DNA from: Verrucomicrobiota bacterium
Lineage (GTDB): Bacteria > Verrucomicrobiota > Verrucomicrobiia > Limisphaerales > JACRJY01
Assembly: GCA_016235585.1 (NCBI GenBank)
Contig: JACRJY010000024.1
Span: 1 to 46,356, forward strand
Direction: 5' to 3'
DNA length: 46,356 bases
A model generated the notes under the pieces. It ran no database searches, had not been told where the DNA came from, and saw only the letters and a program-made list of their open reading frames with translations. Position numbers and translations under genes: made by a program. The stretch's first letter is position 1. Each line of letters starts with the position of its first letter. Shown here piece by piece: positions 16,929-24,898 of the stretch.

Positions 16929-18776
16929 TCATTCCTCCACCGGCACAACGAGCTTGTCCATGATGTAATCCTTCCGCTCCGGCGTGTTCTTGCCCATGTA
17001 GAAGGTGAGGATCGGCCCGGACTCGGCGCGCGGCGCGTATTCCACCTGGCTCGTCCGCATTTCCTTGCCGATGAATTGCTGGAACTCTTTCGGTGAAATT
17101 TCGCCGAGACCCTTGAACCGCGTGATCTCCGGTTTGCCACCGAGCCTGGTCACCGCCGCGTCGCGCTCCGCTTCGCTGTAGCAATAAATCGTCTCGGCCT
17201 TGTTGCGCACGCGAAACAGCGGCGTTTCCAAAACGTGGACGTGGCCGTCGTGGACGAGCTGCTCGAAGAAGCGGAAGAAATACGTGATCATCAGATTGCG
17301 GATGTGCATGCCGTCCACATCCGCGTCGGTGGCGAGGATGACCTTGTCGAAGCGCAGGCCCTCGGGGTTGTCCTCGACGTTGAGCGCCTGCATGAGGTTA
17401 TACATCTCGTCGTTTTTATACATCACGTCACGCTTGAGATCCCAGACGTTGAGCGGCTTGCCCTTGAGGACGAACACGGCCTGGTTGTTCACGTCGCGGC
17501 AGCTCGTGATCGAGCCGGCGGCGGACTGGCCCTCGCAGATGAACACCATCGTGCCCCGGCCCTTTTCCTTCTTCTTGTCGAAATGATTTTTGCAGTCCTT
17601 CAACTGCGGGATGCGCAGCGTGATGGCCTTGGCACGTTCGCGCGCGAGCTTCTTCACGTTCTGCAACTCCTTCCGCAGTTCCTGCGTGTCCTTCACCTTC
17701 GCCATGATCGTCTCGGCGATCTGCTTGTTGCGCTGGAAAAAGTGCAGCAACTCCTCGCGCACGTTGTTCACGAGTTCGGTGCGGATTTCCGTGTTGCCCA
17801 GCTTGTTCTTCGTCTGCGATTCGAACATCGGGTCTTTCAGGCGAATCGCCACCGCGCCGACCATCGCTTCGCGCACGTCGTCGCCCTCGTATTTGCCGCC
17901 GCAATACTCGTTCACGGCCTTGAGCAAACCCTCGCGAAACGCGCTCAAGTGCGTTCCGCCGTCGCTGGTGTATTGGCCGTTGACGAACGAATAGAACGTC
18001 TCGCCGTAGCGCGAGTTGCTGTGCGTGAAGCAGAACTCCAGCGTCTTGCTCGCGTAATGCAGCGGCGAATAGAGCGGCTCGCTGCCGTCCGTGCCGAGGT
18101 CTTCCATCACCAAGTCCATCAAGCCGTGCCGCGATTGAAACACCTTCGGCTCGGGCGACGCCGATGTTTTCAAAATCAGCTTCAGCCCCGTGTTCAGATA
18201 GCTGTAATGGCGCAGGCGACGCTCCACGTATTCCTGCTTGAACTCCGTGTCCTTGAAAATCTCCGGGTCCGGCTCGAACTCGATGAACGTCCCGTTTGGC
18301 TCTTTGCTTTTGCCGGAGTCCTCCTTTTTGAGCTTGCCGACCTTGAACGCCGCCTCGGCGAATTCGCCATCGCGATGACTGCGCACGATGAACGCCTTCG
18401 AGAGCGCATTCACCGCCTTCGTGCCGACGCCGTTGAGGCCGACGCTGAATTGGAACACGTCGTCGTTGTATTTCGCGCCCGTGTTGATCTTGGAGACACA
18501 GTCCACCACCTTGCCCAGCGGGATGCCGCGCCCGAAATCGCGCACGCTCACGCGCGTGCCGTCAATCTCGATCTCAACCTCCTTGCCGTGGCCCATGATG
18601 TATTCGTCCACCGCGTTGTCCACGACCTCCTTGAGCATGATGTAGCAGCCGTCGTCGTAATGATTGCCGTTGCCGATGCGCCCGATATACATGCCCGTGC
18701 GCAGCCGGATGTGCTCCAGCGAGGACAGCGTCTTGATCTTGCTCTCGTCGTATTTGTGCGTGGTCTTTTCAGCCAT
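16929..18776 (-). CDS. parE: type IIA DNA topoisomerase subunit B (ParE/GyrB-like)
   Basis: The start at 18776 (MAEKTTHKYDESKIKTLSSLEHIRLRTGMYIG) gives 615 residues; an upstream in-frame ATG at 18875 would add an unusual hydrophobic extension. It shows the GHKL ATPase motifs in order: VVDNAVDEY, RDFGRGIPLGKV and the ATP-lid glycine-rich VGLNGVGTKAVNAL. In the TOPRIM domain are ICEGQSAAGSITS and ATDADVDGMHIRNLM, with the metal-binding DxD. The protein ends shortly after the toprim domain with QVEYAPRAESGPILTFYMGKNTPERKDYI, like ParE. It supplies ATP-driven strand passage to the ParC-like subunit just downstream. The upstream gap of 117 bp separates it from the uncharacterised gene at 18894. 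Confidence 0.93.
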   Translation of the reverse strand: MAEKTTHKYDESKIKTLSSLEHIRLRTGMYIGRIGNGNHYDDGCYIMLKEVVDNAVDEYIMGHGKEVEIEIDGTRVSVRDFGRGIPLGKVVDCVSKINTGAKYNDDVFQFSVGLNGVGTKAVNALSKAFIVRSHRDGEFAEAAFKVGKLKKEDSGKSKEPNGTFIEFEPDPEIFKDTEFKQEYVERRLRHYSYLNTGLKLILKTSASPEPKVFQSRHGLMDLVMEDLGTDGSEPLYSPLHYASKTLEFCFTHSNSRYGETFYSFVNGQYTSDGGTHLSAFREGLLKAVNEYCGGKYEGDDVREAMVGAVAIRLKDPMFESQTKNKLGNTEIRTELVNNVREELLHFFQRNKQIAETIMAKVKDTQELRKELQNVKKLARERAKAITLRIPQLKDCKNHFDKKKEKGRGTMVFICEGQSAAGSITSCRDVNNQAVFVLKGKPLNVWDLKRDVMYKNDEMYNLMQALNVEDNPEGLRFDKVILATDADVDGMHIRNLMITYFFRFFEQLVHDGHVHVLETPLFRVRNKAETIYCYSEAERDAAVTRLGGKPEITRFKGLGEISPKEFQQFIGKEMRTSQVEYAPRAESGPILTFYMGKNTPERKDYIMDKLVVPVEE

Positions 18777-18893
18777 AGAAATTTTGTGCGAGAGAAAATG
18801 CGGCAAACAGACTGTGATGGGAAACAGAAAAATGGAGCCGGCAACGAATTCCATGCCGCCGACCAGTCGGGCCAAAGAAAACTCTGGCGCCTG

Positions 18894-19583
18894 TCATTTC
18901 GTGTTCGTGCTGCTGTCCTTAATCGTGAACGGCTCCAGCTCGTTCAACTGCTCCTCCAGCGACATCGAGACAATCATCGCCATGTTGACCAGCGAGACGA
19001 CGGCGTTGACGTTCGCGTCCTTTTCCGCCGCGCCGTCGAGGCGCTGCTTGAGCGAGCGGTTGACCTCCTGGATTTCCTCGTAAAGCTGGTTCAACCCTTT
19101 CAAGTCCCAGTCCGGCGCGCCGCCCGCGCGGGCGACGAAGTATTGCCGCAGCAAATACGCGCCCGTCATGCGGAAGAGCGTCTCCTCGACGTTCGCAAAG
19201 GGCAGGTGCAGCCGGGCCGGGCCTTTCATGCGCGAGAGGATCGGGCAGCCGCCGGTCGCCAGGCACAGGCCCATGAGCGAGCGCACGGCGGTCTGCGCGT
19301 CGGTGCGCTTCACGTAGGCGCGGTCGTCGGTGCGGACCTCGACGTTGACGAAGTGATGCGAGACGACGTTGCCGAACGCCGCCACGATCTGCTCGATGTC
19401 CAGCGCGGCGGGGCAATGACGGTGCTCGCTGGCCTTGAGCGGGCAGTTCGAGCACTGGCGATAATCGATCTGCGTCCAGAACGGATGCGGCTCCGCAACG
19501 CTCGCGGTGCTGGCGGCGCGCTCCGGATCCACCTTGAAATGGAACGACCGCCCGTCGTCCAGCGTGAGCGTGTATTCGATCAT
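18894..19583 (-). CDS. uncharacterised cysteine-containing protein upstream of parE
   Basis: I do not recognise a named family for this 229-residue protein with confidence; it resembles conserved hypothetical proteins with an N-terminal MIEYTLTLDDGRSFHFKVD strand pair. Visible features are a cysteine cluster CSNCPLKASEHRHCPAALD near residues 44-62 (C-x2-C-x9-C with two histidines), which could bind a metal. There is also another cysteine pair in LMGLCLATGGCPI. The C-terminal half is helical (GLNQLYEEIQEVNRSLKQRLDGAAEKDANVNAVVSLVNMAMIVSMSLEEQLNEL) and could form a coiled coil. The start at 19583 was chosen because the reading frame upstream lies over the promoter side of the divergent gene at 19701. 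It precedes parE in the same direction and may be co-transcribed. Confidence 0.75.
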   Translation of the reverse strand: MIEYTLTLDDGRSFHFKVDPERAASTASVAEPHPFWTQIDYRQCSNCPLKASEHRHCPAALDIEQIVAAFGNVVSHHFVNVEVRTDDRAYVKRTDAQTAVRSLMGLCLATGGCPILSRMKGPARLHLPFANVEETLFRMTGAYLLRQYFVARAGGAPDWDLKGLNQLYEEIQEVNRSLKQRLDGAAEKDANVNAVVSLVNMAMIVSMSLEEQLNELEPFTIKDSSTNTK

Positions 19584-19700
19584 CGGCTGCGAGCATGACA
19601 GGGTGCGGAGGAAAATCACGCGGGAAAGTTCAGCGCCCCGTTCGTTTGGCTCGCGTCTTCCTCCTTGCAGAAACCCGGCAAATGGAGTGTCAATATCCGC

Positions 19701-22700
19701 ATGAACACCTTCCGTGCGCCCTTGGCTTTTCTGGCCGCCGCCCTCGCCACTCACGCTGCCGACCCCACACTCCACTCGTTCAAGAAACAGCCGCTCGAAA
19801 AATACTACTGGTCCGAGGGCGCGATGCTTGGCGATCTGAACCGCGACGGCAAACCCGACGCCGTTTCGGGGCCTTACTGGTGGGAGGGGCCGGACTTCAC
19901 GAAACGTCACGAGATTTACGCGCCCACGAAGACGACCAAAACCAAGAAGGACGGCAAGGACGTGGAGTTCCCCGGCTTCGAGGGAAATTTCGGCAGCAAG
20001 AATTCTTACTCGACGGACAACTTCTTCGCGTTCATTTACGACTTCAACGGCGACGGCTGGAATGACGTGCTCACCTACGGCCTGCCGAACACGCCGGCGT
20101 TTCTCTATTTGAATCCCAAGGGCAACGAGCAGCACTGGGAGCGGTTCACCGTGCTCGACCACGTGGACAACGAGTCGCCGACTTTCGCGGACATCACGGG
20201 CGACGGGAAGCCGGAGATCGTCTGCAACTACGAGGGCAACTTCGGCTACGCCTCGCCCGACTGGAGCAATCCGACGGCGAAGTGGACCTTCCACAACATC
20301 ACACCCAAGGGCAACTGGCAGCGATTCACGCACGGCCTCGGCGTCGGCGACATCAATGGCGACGGGAAGCTTGACGTGATTTTCAAGGACGGCTGGCTGG
20401 AGCACCCCGCGTCGCTCGCGGGCGACCCGGCGTGGAAATTTCACAAGGTCAACTTCGCGCCCGCCGCCGCGCAGATGTATGCCTACGACGTGAACGGCGA
20501 CGGCCGCGCCGACGTCATCACCGCGCTCGCCGCGCACGGCTACGGCCTCGCGTGGCACGAGCAGCTCGCCACGAAGGACGCTAACGGCTCTCCCCAGTGG
20601 CGCTCGCACGTTTTCATGCACAAGGCCCCGGAGGAAAATCGCTACGGCATTCATTTCCCCGAACTGCACGCGGTCGAGTTGTTCGACGTGGATGGCGACG
20701 GACTCAAAGACATCGTCACCGGCAACTGTTACTGGGCGCACGGTCCCGCCGTCGCGCCCGGCGCGGGCGAGGAGGGCGTGCTGTATTGGTTCAAGCTCGT
20801 GCGCAACGCCGACAAGTCCGTGGACTGGGTGCCGCACCTGATTGACTCGGCGTCCGGCGTCGGCCGCCAGATCGGCACCGGCGACGTGAACGGCGACGGC
20901 AAGACCGACCTCATCATCGGCAACAAGCTCGGCACCTTCGTCTTCACGCACGAGGCGAAGAAAGTTTCGGCGGACGAGTGGGCCAAGGCGCAGCCGCCGG
21001 TGAAGTTCGCCGCATTTCAAGACGGACGGCTGGAGAACATGAGCATCGTGGTCCACACCGTCCGCCCCAGCGGAACCGGGCTGCAAATCCAGCGGCCGGG
21101 CGAGCCGAAGAAAGGCGCCGCCGCTCCCGCCGACGCGCCTTCACCTTTCGCCAAACGCGCAGGCATCATTCCCATAGGCAAGGATGGTCAGCCCCTGAAT
21201 CTCGCCTTCGAGTCCGGCACGTTGAAGGACTGGACCGCCACCGGCAACGCGTTCAACAAGCAACCCATCAAAGGCGACACCGTCGCCAAGCGCCTCGCCG
21301 GCTCCGGTCGCAGCGACCGCAGTTTGCACGAGGGCGAGTATTGGATCGGTGGCTATGAAGCACTCGGCGACAAACCGACGGGCACGTTGAGTTCCGCGCC
21401 GTTCAAGGTCACGCACCCGTGGGCGAGTTTTCTTTTCGCCGGTGGCAACCTACCCGGCACGCGCCTCGAACTCGTGCGCGCCGACAATCAGCAGGTCGTC
21501 TTCACCGTGCGCGGCGTGCGCAAGGAAGCCCTGGCACCCATGTCTGTTGATTTGCAGCCGCACACGGGGAAGGAAATTTTCATCCGCCTCGTGGATGAGG
21601 AGACGGGCGGCTGGGGCCACCTCAACTTCGACGACTTCCGCTTCCACGCCGAGAAGCCCGTGTTCGCCGCGGCGACCCAACAACGCGCTGCCGGCGTCTC
21701 GCCGGCAGTTCCATCTCAAAAAAATGCCGCAAAGAAAAAAGCCGGCGGTCCACCAGCGCCCCCGGAGAATCTCCCGCCCGTGGACGATTTCAAATTCGCC
21801 GGCCTCAAGCCCGAGCAAGCCGCGCGCGAGATGACGCTCCCACCCGGCTTCAAGGCCCACCTCTTCGCCGGCGAACCCGACGTGCGCAATCCCATCGCCT
21901 TCTGCCTCGATGACCGCGGGCGTGTGTGGGTCGTCGAGGGCCTGACCTATCCGCAGCGCGCGCCCGAGGGCCAGGGCCGCGACCGCATCCTCGTCTTCGA
22001 GGACACCAATGGCGACCACAAGTTCGACAAGCGCACCGTGTTTATGGAAGGACTGAACCTCGTCAGTGGCATCGAATACGGCTTCGGCGGCGTGTGGGTC
22101 GGCGCGGCGCCGTATCTTTATTTCATTCCTGTCGCGGAGGGCGATTCGCCGAAGCCCGCGGGCAAACCGCAGGTCGTGCTCGAAGGCTGGGGCTTTCAGG
22201 ACACGCACGAGACGTTGAACACCTTTCGCTGGGGGCCGGACGGCTGGCTCTATGGCTGCCACGGCGTCTTCACGCACTCGCACGTGAAACCCGCCGGTGC
22301 GCTTGAGACCGAGCGGCAGTTCATCAACGCCGGCATCTGGCGCTTTCATCCCACGAAGAAAAAGTTCGAGGTCTTCGCCGAGGGCACGAGCAATCCGTGG
22401 GGCATGGATTTCGATGAGCGCGGGCAGTTGCTGATGGAGGGCTGTGTGATTCCGCACCTGTGGCACATGATTCAGGGCGCGCGCTACCACCGGCAGGGCG
22501 GCCAGCATTATCTCCCGTCGCACGAGGAGATTCAGCGCAACAATCCCGACTATTTCCAGCAGGACTTCAGCGTGAAGATGCCGCGCCAGCCGTTCGCGCA
22601 ATACGTTTACGACGACATCAAGACCATCGCCGACCACGTCCACTACGCGGGCCGGACGCCGCACGGCGGCAACAGCCGCTCCGCCTCGGCCGGCGGCGGC

Positions 22701-24785
22701 CACGCGCACGCGGGGCTGATGGTTTATCTCGGCGGCAGTTGGCCGGAGGAATATCGCGGCAAGATTTTCATGAACAACATCCACGGCGCGCGGATGAACA
22801 TGGACATCCCCGAGCGCGCCGGCTCCGGCTTCACGGGCAAGCATGGCGCCGACTTCCTCATCGCCAACGACAAGGCGTCGCAAATGATGGACATGCGCTA
22901 CGACCAGGACGGCTCGGTCTACGTGCTCGACTGGTATGACCTGAACCAATGCCACCGCCCCGACCGCGCCGTGCACGACTACGACACGGGCCGCATTTTC
23001 AAAATCGTCTATGGCGACACGAAGGCGACGAAGGTGAATTTGCAGAGGAAGAGTGATGAGGAGCTTGTCGATTTTATCAGACACAAAAATGCGTGGTATG
23101 CTCGACACGCACAGAGAATTTTGCAGGAGCGCTGGACAAAGGGCGATATCAGTTCGCAAGCTCTGGAAAAAATTCTCCTACTGACTGAAGATGATGATCC
23201 AATAATACTACTGCGTGCTCAATGGGTTCTTCATGTCTCTGGCAAGCTCGGCCCAGTCCCAGCTACTGGCATAGGTATTTCAAGTGGTTCAGATGAATTT
23301 TGCCGTGCTTGGGGTATCCAACTCGCCTGTCAAGAGGAGAGAGTCCAAGAAGGGAGTGTATCTAAAGCACTGATGTGGCAGCTTGCCGAAATGGCAAGGT
23401 TCGACCCATCCCCCGTCGTCCGCCTCTACCTCGCCTCCGCCGCGCAACGCCTGCCCGTCGAGCAGCGCTGGGACATCCTCGCCGGCCTCACCTCGCACGC
23501 CGAGGACGCCACCGACCACAACCTGCCGTTGATGGCGTGGTATGCGGGCGAACCGCTCGTGGCCGCGAACGTCAACCGCGCACTCGACCTCGCGCTGGCC
23601 GCGAAGCTGCCGAACTACCTCGCCTTCACCGCGCGCCGCGCCGCCACGCTCGGCACGCCCGCCGCCATGTCCGCGCTTGTGCAGGCGCTGGGCCGGCTCG
23701 ATGACGAAGGCAAACAGCTTGCCATCCTCCGCGGCTTGGGCGACGCCCTGCGCGGCCAGCGCACCGCGCCCACGCCCGCCGGCTGGGACGCGATTGCCGC
23801 CAAACTCAATGCCAAAGCCGCGCTTCGCACGGAGGTGAATTCGCTTTCCGCCAAGTTCGGCAGCCGTGGCGCGCTGGCGTCGTTGCGCGAGACGTTGCTG
23901 GATGCAAAGGCGGATGCCGCCACGCGTTCCGGCGCACTGGATGCGCTGTTGAGCGCCAAGGACGCCTCGCTCGCCCCCGCGCTTCAACGCCTGCTGGGCG
24001 ACGCCGCATTGCGCGGCCAGGCCGTGCGCGCGCTCGCCAGCTACGACGACGCGTGGACACCGTGGCTACTGCTCGCCGTCTACAAGCAGTTCAATCCCGC
24101 CGAGCAGCGCGACGCGCTCGCCACCCTCGCGGCGCGCCCGGCCTACGCGCGCGTGCTTGTCGGCGGATTGGAGCAGAAGACCGTGGCCGCTCGCGACTTG
24201 ACGGCGGAAACCGTCCGCCAGATTCGCAGCCTCAACCAGAAGGACGTGAACGCGAAGCTCGACGAGCACTGGGGCTCGATGCGCGAAACTGCCGCGGACA
24301 AGAAGCAGGAAATTGACCGCTACAAGAAAATCTACGCGGTCGGCTACTCGACGCCCGGCGACGCCGGCCGCGGGCGCGTGCTGTATGACAAGACCTGCGG
24401 CCAGTGCCACACGCTCTTCGAAGTCGGCGGCAAGGTTGGTCCCGACCTCACCGGCAGCGCGCGCGCGGACCTCGATTACATCCTGCACAACATCATTGAT
24501 CCCAACGCGGAAATCCCGAACGACTACCGCGCCTCGACGGTGGAGATGAAGGACGACCGTTCCATCATGGGCATCCTCAAGTTGCAGGACGAGCGCGCCG
24601 TGACCCTCCTGACCGCCACCGAAACAAACACCCTCCCCCGCGCCGAGATCAAATCCATCCGCCAGAGCGAAATCTCAATGATGCCCGAGGGCCTGCTCAC
24701 GCCGTTGACCGATCAGGAAGTGCGCGATTTGATCTACTATCTTCGCAGCCCGGCGCAGGTGCCGCTGCCCAAGGGGGCGAATTAG
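19701..24785 (+). CDS. giant secreted FG-GAP / PVC propeller / HEAT / cytochrome c protein
   Basis: From ATG 19701 the 1694-residue product has a signal peptide (MNTFRAPLAFLAAALATHAAD). Residues about 25-440 carry FG-GAP/VCBS-type repeats (GDLNRDGKPDAVSG, ADITGDGKPEIVCN, GDINGDGKLDVIF, GDVNGDGKTDLIIG) that form an integrin-like propeller and bind calcium. A jelly-roll-like segment follows (residues 495-650). Then comes the PVC-type propeller starting MTLPPGFKAHLFAGEPDVRNPIAFCLDDRGRVWVVEGLTYPQ. A HEAT-like helical region follows, then a C-terminal haem-binding domain with CGQCH (C1566, C1569, H1570) and GPDLTGSARADLDYILHNIIDPNAEIP. Such proteins are typical of Verrucomicrobiota and Planctomycetota and are thought to oxidise sugars at the cell surface. 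A hairpin (21688-21708) is translated in frame, and 23038-23400 is a low-GC patch. Confidence 0.88.
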   Translation: MNTFRAPLAFLAAALATHAADPTLHSFKKQPLEKYYWSEGAMLGDLNRDGKPDAVSGPYWWEGPDFTKRHEIYAPTKTTKTKKDGKDVEFPGFEGNFGSKNSYSTDNFFAFIYDFNGDGWNDVLTYGLPNTPAFLYLNPKGNEQHWERFTVLDHVDNESPTFADITGDGKPEIVCNYEGNFGYASPDWSNPTAKWTFHNITPKGNWQRFTHGLGVGDINGDGKLDVIFKDGWLEHPASLAGDPAWKFHKVNFAPAAAQMYAYDVNGDGRADVITALAAHGYGLAWHEQLATKDANGSPQWRSHVFMHKAPEENRYGIHFPELHAVELFDVDGDGLKDIVTGNCYWAHGPAVAPGAGEEGVLYWFKLVRNADKSVDWVPHLIDSASGVGRQIGTGDVNGDGKTDLIIGNKLGTFVFTHEAKKVSADEWAKAQPPVKFAAFQDGRLENMSIVVHTVRPSGTGLQIQRPGEPKKGAAAPADAPSPFAKRAGIIPIGKDGQPLNLAFESGTLKDWTATGNAFNKQPIKGDTVAKRLAGSGRSDRSLHEGEYWIGGYEALGDKPTGTLSSAPFKVTHPWASFLFAGGNLPGTRLELVRADNQQVVFTVRGVRKEALAPMSVDLQPHTGKEIFIRLVDEETGGWGHLNFDDFRFHAEKPVFAAATQQRAAGVSPAVPSQKNAAKKKAGGPPAPPENLPPVDDFKFAGLKPEQAAREMTLPPGFKAHLFAGEPDVRNPIAFCLDDRGRVWVVEGLTYPQRAPEGQGRDRILVFEDTNGDHKFDKRTVFMEGLNLVSGIEYGFGGVWVGAAPYLYFIPVAEGDSPKPAGKPQVVLEGWGFQDTHETLNTFRWGPDGWLYGCHGVFTHSHVKPAGALETERQFINAGIWRFHPTKKKFEVFAEGTSNPWGMDFDERGQLLMEGCVIPHLWHMIQGARYHRQGGQHYLPSHEEIQRNNPDYFQQDFSVKMPRQPFAQYVYDDIKTIADHVHYAGRTPHGGNSRSASAGGGHAHAGLMVYLGGSWPEEYRGKIFMNNIHGARMNMDIPERAGSGFTGKHGADFLIANDKASQMMDMRYDQDGSVYVLDWYDLNQCHRPDRAVHDYDTGRIFKIVYGDTKATKVNLQRKSDEELVDFIRHKNAWYARHAQRILQERWTKGDISSQALEKILLLTEDDDPIILLRAQWVLHVSGKLGPVPATGIGISSGSDEFCRAWGIQLACQEERVQEGSVSKALMWQLAEMARFDPSPVVRLYLASAAQRLPVEQRWDILAGLTSHAEDATDHNLPLMAWYAGEPLVAANVNRALDLALAAKLPNYLAFTARRAATLGTPAAMSALVQALGRLDDEGKQLAILRGLGDALRGQRTAPTPAGWDAIAAKLNAKAALRTEVNSLSAKFGSRGALASLRETLLDAKADAATRSGALDALLSAKDASLAPALQRLLGDAALRGQAVRALASYDDAWTPWLLLAVYKQFNPAEQRDALATLAARPAYARVLVGGLEQKTVAARDLTAETVRQIRSLNQKDVNAKLDEHWGSMRETAADKKQEIDRYKKIYAVGYSTPGDAGRGRVLYDKTCGQCHTLFEVGGKVGPDLTGSARADLDYILHNIIDPNAEIPNDYRASTVEMKDDRSIMGILKLQDERAVTLLTATETNTLPRAEIKSIRQSEISMMPEGLLTPLTDQEVRDLIYYLRSPAQVPLPKGAN
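21688..21708. repeat. single-unit palindrome inside the giant gene
   Basis: CTGCCGGC-gtctc-GCCGGCAG is a perfect 8-bp hairpin with the same GGCGTCTCGCC core as the composite palindromes at 2607, 9181 and 34872. It is translated in a linker (AAGVSPAVPSQ) between the jelly-roll-like and PVC propeller domains. It may be a solo unit of the same family. Confidence 0.6.
23038..23400 (+). other. low-GC patch inside a GC-rich gene
   Basis: Counting G+C by 60-base blocks gives 26/60 at 23041-23100 and 24/60 at 23161-23220, against 43/60 at 23461-23520. Codons change from GC-ending (CTC, GCC, GAC) to AT-ending (GAT, CTA, ATA, AAA) and back without breaking the frame. The encoded stretch is the start of the HEAT-like region. 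It looks like a segment imported by recombination from a lower-GC relative. Confidence 0.7.
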
Positions 24786-24898
24786 CTCCGGGATTCTTGT
24801 GCTTTTTTGAAGCGACCAGCGCTGAATAACGCGCCTGTTTCTGGGGAGAAAAAATCCTCGCATCCCGCCCGCCATGGGGTTAGCCTCCGCCCGTATCC

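Noticed and set aside
17235..19598. 787-codon open frame antisense to parE
   Set aside because: It overlaps two well-supported minus-strand genes, and its sequence is a composition artefact rich in Val/Leu/Arg/His.
21450..23159. 569-codon frame antisense to the giant gene
   Set aside because: No recognisable motif; it is the complement of a gene with clear domains.
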